The translations under genes were made by a program, and so were the position numbers. A model generated the notes under the pieces. It did no database searches and was not told the origin of the DNA. It was given only the letters and a program-made list of their open reading frames with translations. From CAZNXJ01 sp964577115 (GTDB lineage Bacteria; Planctomycetota; Planctomycetia; Pirellulales; Pirellulaceae), in the NCBI GenBank assembly GCA_964577115.1, contig CAZNXJ010000006.1:124001-188000 (forward strand): a DNA stretch of 64,000 bases. The letters run 5' to 3'. Shown here one piece after another: positions 44,428 to 50,586 of this stretch. Positions within the stretch are counted from its first letter, which is position 1, and every line of letters begins with the position of its first letter.

Positions 44428-45555
44428 ATGAACGAAAAAGCCCTGAACGGCGCCTCACCCGTGAAACATCTGCTCGATGCCCTGTCTACCGACCTGCCCG
44501 CCTGGCTTGCCGCGCGTGGCGAACGCAGCTTTCGGCTGAACCAGCTGCGGCGCTGGCTGTTTCGTAGCCGGGTAGAGCGGTTCGAGCAGATGACGGACAT
44601 ACCGCAATCTCTGCGTGAAGCGCTGGCGCAGGACTTCACCTGGTGGACGTCCGAAGTCGTGGCCCATAAGCAAGCGGCGGACGGCACCGAGAAGCTTTTG
44701 CTACAGGTGGCCGGCGGTGGGCGCATCGAATGCGTTCTGCTGCGCGATGGCGACCGCCGCACGATCTGCATCAGCAGCCAGGTGGGCTGCGCGATGGGAT
44801 GTGTGTTCTGCGCGAGCGGCCTGGACGGCGTCGAGCGGAATCTGACGACGGGCGAGATTCTCGAGCAAATGCTGCGTCTCCAGCGGCTGTTGCCGGCCGA
44901 CGAGCGGCTGAGCCACATTGTCGTGATGGGCATGGGCGAGCCGCTGGCGAACCTCGATCGGCTGCTCGCCGCGCTCGGCGAAGCCGTCAACCCGCAGGGG
45001 CTCGGCATCAGCCCGCGGCGCATCACCATCTCGACCGTCGGTCTGCCGCCTGCCATCCGCCGCCTGGCCGCGGAAGACGCACGCTTCAATCTCGCCGTTT
45101 CGCTCCATGCCCCGGATGACGAGCTGCGCAATCGGTTGGTGCCGGTCAATAAGAACATCGGGATCAAGAGCATCCTGGAAGCAGCGGACGAGTACTTCGA
45201 GCGGTCGGGACGAAAGCTAACGTTCGAATATGTGCTGCTGGGCGAGTTGAATGATCGGCCCGAGCACGCGAAGCGGCTCGCACAGCTACTTCGCGGCCGC
45301 ACCGCGATGCTGAACGTCATCCCGTACAATCGCGTGAGCGGCCTGCCGTATCACGCGCCCAGCTCGGAGGCGGCCGAGCGGTTCCGGCGGATTCTCGAGC
45401 AGTCCGGTATCAACGTGCAGTTTCGGCAACAGAAAGGCGATCAGATTGCCGCTGCATGCGGTCAGTTGCGTCGTTCATCGACATCCGCGGCGTCTACCAC
45501 TGTCATGCCTTCGGCCGCCTCGTCACTTGATGTCTCTTCCATGCGGAACGGGTAG
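44428..45555 (+). CDS. rlmN: 23S rRNA (adenine2503-C2)-methyltransferase RlmN
   Basis: A 375-residue radical-SAM enzyme that methylates C2 of A2503 in 23S rRNA and A37 in some tRNAs. The cluster cysteines are in GCAMGCVFC (121, 125, 128). The two mechanistic cysteines are Cys114 in TICISSQ, seven before the first cluster Cys as in E. coli, and Cys344 in AAACGQLRR. VVMGMGEPLANLDRLL is the GEP motif. After the normal end it carries a 27-residue Ser/Ala/Thr-rich tail encoded over the 3' end of the convergent next gene (94-bp overlap). Start ATG 44428 chosen over an upstream in-frame start at 44386. Confidence 0.93.
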   Translation: MNEKALNGASPVKHLLDALSTDLPAWLAARGERSFRLNQLRRWLFRSRVERFEQMTDIPQSLREALAQDFTWWTSEVVAHKQAADGTEKLLLQVAGGGRIECVLLRDGDRRTICISSQVGCAMGCVFCASGLDGVERNLTTGEILEQMLRLQRLLPADERLSHIVVMGMGEPLANLDRLLAALGEAVNPQGLGISPRRITISTVGLPPAIRRLAAEDARFNLAVSLHAPDDELRNRLVPVNKNIGIKSILEAADEYFERSGRKLTFEYVLLGELNDRPEHAKRLAQLLRGRTAMLNVIPYNRVSGLPYHAPSSEAAERFRRILEQSGINVQFRQQKGDQIAAACGQLRRSSTSAASTTVMPSAASSLDVSSMRNG

Positions 45556-45914
45556 GCCGCACCGAGCAACAGGCCGCTGCACATGCAGGCGAAGCCCCAC
45601 ATGCTTCGCTCTTCCCCCGGGTGATTGAGCCAGCCGCGCACCAGCGCGACGAACAGCAGCGTGGAGGCGGTGATCGTCAGCACCTGCGCTCCGCGTTGCG
45701 TACCGACCATGCGGCCGACCACCGTCGCGATCAAGGCGAGCAGCAGGCCGGCCAGCAGGCCGATCGGGTCGAGGACGGCGGAGAGGAACTGCCGAGCGGC
45801 GATGCCGAGTAGCCAGAGGGCGCCGAGCGTGTAGAACCAGCCGATGAACGGCGTGTTGCGTGGGGAGCCCGTGCGCACGTCACTGGGACAGGCATACGGG
45901 TTTTGCGAAGACAT
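45462..45914 (-). CDS. small polytopic membrane protein, function unknown
   Basis: A 150-residue protein beginning MSSQNPYACPSDV, an N-terminal NPY motif common to a large planctomycete family of small membrane proteins. About four hydrophobic segments follow (WFYTLGALWLLGIAARQFL; DPIGLLAGLLLALIATVVG; VLTITASTLLFVALVRGWL; WGFACMCSGLLLGAAYPF), then an acidic cytoplasmic tail. No enzyme motif. Its last 31 codons overlap the end of rlmN on the other strand. Nothing further can be inferred. Confidence 0.7.
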   Translation of the reverse strand: MSSQNPYACPSDVRTGSPRNTPFIGWFYTLGALWLLGIAARQFLSAVLDPIGLLAGLLLALIATVVGRMVGTQRGAQVLTITASTLLFVALVRGWLNHPGEERSMWGFACMCSGLLLGAAYPFRMEETSSDEAAEGMTVVDAADVDERRN

Positions 45915-45957
45915 GGTCTGACGGCCTCAACGTTGCGGTGCAGGGCTTCACGATGCT

Positions 45958-46275
45958 TTACGTCATGCGACGCGGCTCGGCGGTCGGCTCCGGTAGGGGC
46001 GCTGCGCCGGGCGGTGGTGTGCCGCCGCCGGATCGCACGTAAGCCGCTCGTTGGGCGGCGTACTGCCGAGCTTCCGGTAAGTCATCCGCCGCCGCGTTCT
46101 GCTGGGCCAGCTCGAACAAGCGGCACAGAAACGGTCGGCACCAACCGCAGCCGGTCCCCGCGCCAAAACACTCGCTAAGCTGCCCCACGCGGCGCGGTCG
46201 CTCGACGCGAATAAAATTCAGCACCTTGCGCTTCGACACGTGGAAGCAAAGGCAAAGTTCGTCGTCGAGGTGCAT
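45958..46275 (-). CDS. Bfd-like [2Fe-2S] protein
   Basis: A 105-residue protein with a bacterioferritin-associated-ferredoxin-like domain in its first 55 residues. Cys8-x-Cys10 and Cys43-xx-Cys46 reproduce the CxC/CxxC ligand spacing of Bfd (33 residues between the pairs against 32 in E. coli), and LCLCFHVSKRKVLNFIR and GTGCGWCRPF match the family. Bfd reduces bacterioferritin to release iron, and related domains serve other redox partners. The remaining 50 residues are a Pro/Ala/Gly-rich tail of unknown use. No bacterioferritin gene is in the window. Confidence 0.82.
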   Translation of the reverse strand: MHLDDELCLCFHVSKRKVLNFIRVERPRRVGQLSECFGAGTGCGWCRPFLCRLFELAQQNAAADDLPEARQYAAQRAAYVRSGGGTPPPGAAPLPEPTAEPRRMT

Positions 46276-46406
46276 GATAGACGTCCTCCTGCGCCGCGCA
46301 GCCGCTGCATTCGCCGCGCCGTAACTGCCGTAACTAGCGAACAGATCAATAGTTTTGTATCATAAGGGGGACCAACACCCGTCACCGATCATGGGGATCC
46401 GCTGTT

Positions 46407-46706
46407 ATGGCGCGCAAAACAATCAACCGCAAGGAATTACGCGAACAGGTGGAGGCCGCTGAGCGAGCTGGCGGGAGTGAGCCGGCCCCGACGAAGAAGA
46501 AGGCCGCCTCGAAGCGTAAGACGAAGAAGGATCCTGCGGACGTCCGCGTCCGACTTTATTGGGGTGTCTTCAATCAGTCGCTCAAACGCGTAGCTCTCTA
46601 CGAGTTTAACCAACAGAAGCAGGCAGAGCAAAAAGCAGAAGCCCTCTCGGCCGGCGGCAAGTCACCACACTTCGTCAAGAAGGTGAAGGAAGCAATCGAA
46701 GAGTAG
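46407..46706 (+). CDS. small basic protein, function unknown
   Basis: A 99-residue protein with a Lys/Arg-rich start (KKKAASKRKTKK around residues 30-41) and a more ordered second half, VRVRLYWGVFNQSLKRVALY and EFNQQKQAEQKAEAL, ending HFVKKVKEAIEE. Charge suggests nucleic-acid or ribosome association, but there is no known domain. The gene starts with ATG at 46407. Upstream, TATCAT at 46358-46363 in an AT-rich patch may be a -10 box, and GCCGTAACT is directly repeated near 46320-46335. Confidence 0.65.
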   Translation: MARKTINRKELREQVEAAERAGGSEPAPTKKKAASKRKTKKDPADVRVRLYWGVFNQSLKRVALYEFNQQKQAEQKAEALSAGGKSPHFVKKVKEAIEE

Positions 46707-46802
46707 CGTGGCGTATTCGCCGTCGATTCGTTCCCTAGATACCGCAGCTTTGCACGGCATCCGTACGGGCGTTGCGCCGCGGGACGCCGAGAGACCGACG
46801 CG

Positions 46803-46985
46803 ATGGACGAAAGTCAAAAGAAAAGCATCATGATGGCCATCCTGGCCTTCAATATCACCTTCATCCTGTTCATGGTGCTGTTCAATTTCGGCGAATCATT
46901 TTCCTACGCGAAAGTCATGCTCGGGCTTCTCATCGCCGGTGGCGCCGCCGCCGGCGGCTTCTTCGCGTCGAAGATGACGGGGTGA
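46803..46985 (+). CDS. small two-helix membrane protein
   Basis: A 60-residue protein: a short charged start (MDESQKKS), a membrane helix at about 9-28 (IMMAILAFNITFILFMVLFN), a polar turn (GESFSYAK) and a second helix at about 37-57 with an Ala/Gly-rich stretch (LLIAGGAAAGGFFASK). A start ATG lies in a reasonable context. Composition is clearly that of a real membrane peptide and not a random frame. Function unknown. A GC-rich hairpin, CACGGC (47010-47015) with GCCGTG (47033-47038), follows the stop. Confidence 0.65.
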   Translation: MDESQKKSIMMAILAFNITFILFMVLFNFGESFSYAKVMLGLLIAGGAAAGGFFASKMTG

Positions 46986-47173
46986 GCTTCCCCGTCTCGA
47001 CGAGCCCGGCACGGCGTGGCGTTCGTTGGCGTGCCGTGATGAATTGATCCGCTCGGCGAGCGTACTCGCCGCCGCTTTAGCTCTGCGCAGTTGTCGCTCG
47101 CTCATCGCGCATCGTGCTGTGAACACATCACGCTCAGTCTTTCACGCTCGCACTGAGCGCCCGCCCTGGTCGG

Positions 47174-47596
47174 CTACTCGCCGGACGCCGGTACCGAACC
47201 TTCCGCCTGGCCCAGCGCCGCTTTGACCCGCTCGCGCGTTTCCACGCGGCCTAGCTCGGCTTTGCCAAAGCCCGGCAGCGCACCGGCGGCAACGGCTTCC
47301 TTTTGGTATTCCGGATAATTCGAAATCAGCATGACCGGCATTTCTTGATGCGCTGGCTCGGACTTGATGCGGCGGATCAGGTCGAGCCCGCTGTCGCCAT
47401 CCGCGTCGAACTGGCGATTGACGAGCACCAGGTCGTAGGTGGTTTGGGTGATCTTGCGCAGGGCGTCACGGGCGGTCGCGGCGGCGTCGACCTCGGCCGA
47501 GAAATACTGCTGGAGCATCTCGGAGAGCGCGCGGTGATCGAAGCCGCAGTTACCAACCGAGAGAACGCGGGGGCGGGCGGAGCGAGGAGGGGTCAT
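47174..47596 (-). CDS. degenerate response-regulator receiver protein
   Basis: A 140-residue stand-alone receiver-like domain. The overall order of strands and helices fits CheY: RPRVLSVGNCGFDHRALSE, then DLVLVNRQFDADGDSGLDLI, VMLISNYPEYQKE and LPGFGKAELG. The acidic pair after strand 1 is replaced by Gly-Asn (VGNC) and the phospho-accepting Asp after strand 3 by Asn (LVNRQ), while the lysine in GFGK remains. It therefore probably cannot be phosphorylated in the usual way. Start ATG 47596 preferred; an in-frame ATG at 47644 would overlap the preceding cupin gene. Confidence 0.75.
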   Translation of the reverse strand: MTPPRSARPRVLSVGNCGFDHRALSEMLQQYFSAEVDAAATARDALRKITQTTYDLVLVNRQFDADGDSGLDLIRRIKSEPAHQEMPVMLISNYPEYQKEAVAAGALPGFGKAELGRVETRERVKAALGQAEGSVPASGE

Positions 47597-47631
47597 GGCG
47601 GTGGCTCGCAGGAAGCAAAGAAGCAAGCGGT

Positions 47632-47997
47632 TCAGTCCAGCCATTCATCGGCAGGATCGAATTTGGGAAACACGACGATCAACACTTTCATTTTCCCGAG
47701 AGCTCGGTGCCGAGTTCCAGGGCGAATGAGAATCGCCATGCCGGGGTGAACGGGAATGATCTCGTGATCCAGTTGCATTCGAGCGTCCGGGCCACATTCG
47801 AGAAAATAGTAGGTCTCCGTAAGACACTTGTGATAGTGCAGCTGTGCGTCCTCAGAGATTTCCGTCACGTGGATCGTGGCCGGGAAGTCTTCTAGGTCGG
47901 CAAACGCGCGGCGCGCCGTGCCGCAGGGGCACGCGACGCCCGGCAGCGCCGCGAAGTCGACGACCTCGTAACCGGGTGATACGTCGGGAGCGGACAT
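47632..47997 (-). CDS. cupin domain protein
   Basis: A 121-residue single-domain cupin. HYHKCLTETYYFLE and GPDARMQLDHEIIPVHPGMA correspond to the two cupin motifs, with likely metal ligands His, His and Glu in the first and His in RPGTRHRAL. An N-terminal CPCGTARRAF segment is unusual and could bind metal. I prefer the ATG at 47997 (GGAG nine bases before it) over 48012. Cupins of this size include sugar-binding and dioxygenase-like proteins; no specific role can be given. The receiver-like gene follows on the same strand, 35 bp away. Confidence 0.8.
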   Translation of the reverse strand: MSAPDVSPGYEVVDFAALPGVACPCGTARRAFADLEDFPATIHVTEISEDAQLHYHKCLTETYYFLECGPDARMQLDHEIIPVHPGMAILIRPGTRHRALGKMKVLIVVFPKFDPADEWLD

Positions 47998-48521
47998 GGC
48001 GACATTCTCCATGCAAGAGGCGAAGCGGGATGAGGGCGGGTGGCGTTCCCGGAAGGCGGTCAGCTCGCTCTAGAGTACCCTCGCGCGTTAAGGTTTGACC
48101 AGCTTGCGTGTGCGGAAGACTTTACGCAGAAGTTGATGTAACTCTTTGAAAGAAAAATGGTTCCGATCTCTCAAGGCCTCATGCGCGGTGCGCCGATACG
48201 GTAGGTGTCGCCTGCGAGGATCCGGTCGAGCCGGGACCTGCAGACGGCAGGAAAACCGGAGCGGGTTAATCGGGCCAAGGAATGGCTCGACCGGTTCTGG
48301 CGACAAGCACCCTACCTAGGACGGGCGCAAAGCCCGAACGCGCTCGCGAGCGCGCTGGTCCTACCAAACACCGCCTACCCCACGAATCTTTGGACCCAGT
48401 CGTCTTCTGACGATCCCGCCAAGTTTGTCGTCGTGGTGCGACCAGATGCGGTCGAGGAGCGCCTTACGGCCGAGGGGAGTGCGCCAGTTCGACAGTTCCA
48501 TCGAATAGGAGACATGGCTCG
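47998..48521. other. 524-bp divergent region upstream of the Cys-rich gene
   Basis: Contains the large nested inverted-repeat region at 48200-48365 (listed as a candidate RNA) and a third CCTACC word at 48374-48379. A 106-codon frame across it is judged non-coding, because its composition and the perfect stems fit RNA structure better. No clear promoter box was found. Confidence 0.5.
48200..48365 (+). ncRNA. candidate structured RNA (two adjacent folded domains)
   Basis: Three nested perfect stems: GGTAGG (48200-48205) with CCTACC (48311-48316), TGTCGCC (48206-48212) with GGCGACA (48299-48305), and CCGGTCGAGCC (48222-48232) with GGCTCGACCGG (48284-48294), 24 Watson-Crick pairs in all. A second domain follows at once: TAGGAC (48317-48322) with GTCCTA (48358-48363), enclosing CGGGC-GCAAA-GCCCG and the 16-base palindrome CGCGCTCGCGAGCGCG (48339-48354). 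CCTACC recurs at 48360-48365 and 48374-48379, which allows alternative pairing with GGTAGG. It ends 156 bp before the Cys-rich gene, so it could be a leader element or a separate small RNA. I do not recognise a known family; strand is assumed from the downstream gene. Confidence 0.45.
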
Positions 48522-49133
48522 ATGAAGTGGAACCTTATTGTAAGCACGGTTGTGCTGGGACTGAGTATGTGTGCCCCCAGCTACGGCTTCGATCTGCTGG
48601 ATCGCATGCTGGGCGTCGGCGGCTGCGGCTGCGAAACGAGCTGCTGCGAGCCGTCGTGTGCGGCCCCCGTGGGCTGCTGCGTCAAGGCCCCGAGCTGCTG
48701 CGAGCCGAGCTGCTGCGAAGCGGTTCCGTGCTGCAAGCCTCGTCGCTGTGGCGGACTGCTGAGCGGTTTGAGCCTGAACCGCTGCTGCGCGAAGAGCAGC
48801 TGTGGCTGCGAAGCTCCGGTCGGCTGCTGCGAGAAAGCTGCGTGCTGCGAGGATTCGTGCTGCGCTCCGGCTTGCAAGCCGCGCTGCCGTCCTTGCCTGC
48901 TGGATCGCCTCTTTGCTCGCCGCAGCTGCTGCGCCCCGAGCTGCTGCACGGTTAGCTGCGGCTGCGACGCCGGCTGCGGCTGCAGCGTCGGCATTGACAA
49001 GGGTGGAGCTCCGGCTCCCGCTTTCGACGACAGTGAAATGGCTCCCATGCCGCCGGCCCCGGTGGTCGATCCGTCGGCTTATGTACCGGCCAAGCGTCGC
49101 GTCGTTCACGCCAGCACCACTTTGGTTCGCTAA
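48522..49133 (+). CDS. secreted cysteine-rich protein
   Basis: A 203-residue protein with a signal peptide (about 1-22, MKWNLIVSTVVLGLSMCAPSYG). The mature part has 35 cysteines within about 125 residues, mostly as CC or CxC pairs, arranged in imperfect repeats (CCEPSC, APVGCC, SSCGCE). LLDRMLG near the start and LLDRLFARR later suggest two or three ancestral units. A Cys-poor Pro/Ala tail follows (about 158-203). Likely a disulfide-crosslinked envelope protein or a metal-binding protein; planctomycete cell walls are known to contain cysteine-rich proteins. AGGAG lies ten bases upstream of the ATG. A strong terminator follows, and a candidate structured RNA lies upstream. Confidence 0.8.
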   Translation: MKWNLIVSTVVLGLSMCAPSYGFDLLDRMLGVGGCGCETSCCEPSCAAPVGCCVKAPSCCEPSCCEAVPCCKPRRCGGLLSGLSLNRCCAKSSCGCEAPVGCCEKAACCEDSCCAPACKPRCRPCLLDRLFARRSCCAPSCCTVSCGCDAGCGCSVGIDKGGAPAPAFDDSEMAPMPPAPVVDPSAYVPAKRRVVHASTTLVR

Positions 49134-49162
49134 GCCTGGCGTAGCCTAAAGACGACGACACG

Positions 49163-49203
49163 GCACGGCCCGCTCGGTAACACGAGGCGGGCCGTGCTTT
49201 TTT
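49163..49203 (+). terminator. intrinsic terminator of the Cys-rich gene
   Basis: GCACGGCCCGC (49163-49173) pairs perfectly with GCGGGCCGTGC (49187-49197); six T residues follow (49198-49203). It lies 30 bp after the stop codon. Confidence 0.9.
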
Positions 49204-49221
49204 CTTGCGTCCCGCTCCCGC

Positions 49222-50403
49222 TCAAACTCGGCGCCGGCCCGCTTGCACCAGGCCGGTGGCGAAACCCAGCAGATTGCCGCTCTGTTCGCAGTAGCGCACG
49301 AGCGGTTCGTAGTCACCGGCCGCTTCGCAGAGCTCGTAGAGCGACGGAGCAATGCCGAGCGGCGGGAGGTCGGCGGGCATCAGCTCGAGAGCCGCCGTCA
49401 TTGCTTCGCGCGGGCGATTCAGTCGAGCCAGCAGATCGATGAACGTTTCGATCGCGAACGTCCCGTTCTGCTGCGGATCGATGCCGCGCGCTTTCTCACC
49501 AAAAAACTGCACCGCGGCATTCACGTCCTCGCCCAGCAGCGCGCGGAAGAACATGGCGTGCGACGGATATGTGTCCGCAAACGGCTCGTCGCCCCGATAC
49601 TGGAACTGGCTGCTCAGCCGCCGCCCGTATTCCGTCAGGTCGAGCGCCAGTCGCAGGTGTTCGGGATTATCGAGGATCCGCGCAGTGCGTACGGTTGAGG
49701 CCAAGTGAGTCGTGTCGAGATGGTAAGCGAATTCGCCGAAGAGCCAATCGCGATCGCGCACCAGATCGGCGATCGTCCCGTCGCCCGGCGAGCGGCCTTC
49801 GCGCCGCTCGATGTCGGCGACGAGCGACATCTTCAATTCCCGATGGACCTGTTCGAGCAGCATGGCGGCGGCGGTCTGCCGTTCCGATTTGGGCCGCTGA
49901 GCGATCAGGGTGTCGAACGTCGTGATTGCGTTGCACGTCCCGTAGTTCTGGAGCACGAGCTGGTAGCCCCGCGCGATATCCACGCCCTCATGCAGCGAAA
50001 TCTCGACCAGGTCGTCGAGGTTGCTCTCGTTCGGTTCGATCTTCTGGAGCATCGCCGCGACGGCCGCGCGATCGCCCACCGGACGAAGGTACATCCAGCC
50101 ATCACGCAACTTACCCGCCTCAATCAGCAGGGTACCGACCTCGCGGCAGGCTCCAATCAGCCCTTCCTCGAGCCGGTCCCGCTGCTCGTCGCTCAGTTCA
50201 TCGCCCCCCTCGGCGTAGAGCAGCGGCAGGCCGAGCTTGCGGCGGATCTGCATTTTGCGGGCTTCGAACAGTTCATGATAGCGCTGCGACTCGCGCAATT
50301 GCTGCGCGAGACGGTCGAGCACCGCGTCGATGCCTCCGGAGGCCAGTGCGCTGCGCAATTCGTCGTAAATCGTGGGTTGGGCCGCCTTGGTTTCGATCGC
50401 CAC
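49222..50403 (-). CDS. helical TPR-like protein, function unknown
   Basis: A 393-residue soluble protein of almost entirely helical character with no signal peptide. Segments such as YDELRSALASGGIDAVLDRL, YHELFEARKMQIRRKLGLPL and NRPREAMTAALELMPADLPP look like degenerate TPR or solenoid helices. The C-terminal ELCEAAGDYEPLVRYCEQSG is another repeat-like unit. No catalytic motif. The frame is open to a TTG at 50421, but the GTG at 50403 with GAGG seven bases upstream is the better start. Convergent with the Cys-rich gene and divergent from hemDE; role not inferable. Confidence 0.65.
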   Translation of the reverse strand: MAIETKAAQPTIYDELRSALASGGIDAVLDRLAQQLRESQRYHELFEARKMQIRRKLGLPLLYAEGGDELSDEQRDRLEEGLIGACREVGTLLIEAGKLRDGWMYLRPVGDRAAVAAMLQKIEPNESNLDDLVEISLHEGVDIARGYQLVLQNYGTCNAITTFDTLIAQRPKSERQTAAAMLLEQVHRELKMSLVADIERREGRSPGDGTIADLVRDRDWLFGEFAYHLDTTHLASTVRTARILDNPEHLRLALDLTEYGRRLSSQFQYRGDEPFADTYPSHAMFFRALLGEDVNAAVQFFGEKARGIDPQQNGTFAIETFIDLLARLNRPREAMTAALELMPADLPPLGIAPSLYELCEAAGDYEPLVRYCEQSGNLLGFATGLVQAGRRRV

Positions 50404-50586
50404 CGGGACTACCTCGGGCAAAAAGGAATACGGACGTGCGGCGGAGCCCGATCGTCATGCGGGCTCCGAGGCCAACCCGGATTGTCTATAATGAAGGCCG
50501 AAACGTAAAGCGCCGCGATTTGTTACAGACGCGCCGTCTCCGCTTCTACGCCCTCGATTTCAACGCTCTCCTGACGCCCCAAGCCC

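Noticed and set aside
48205..48525. 106-codon plus-strand frame upstream of the Cys-rich gene
   Set aside because: No ribosome site or recognisable motif; it runs through perfect inverted repeats that are better explained as RNA structure, and it overlaps the next start.
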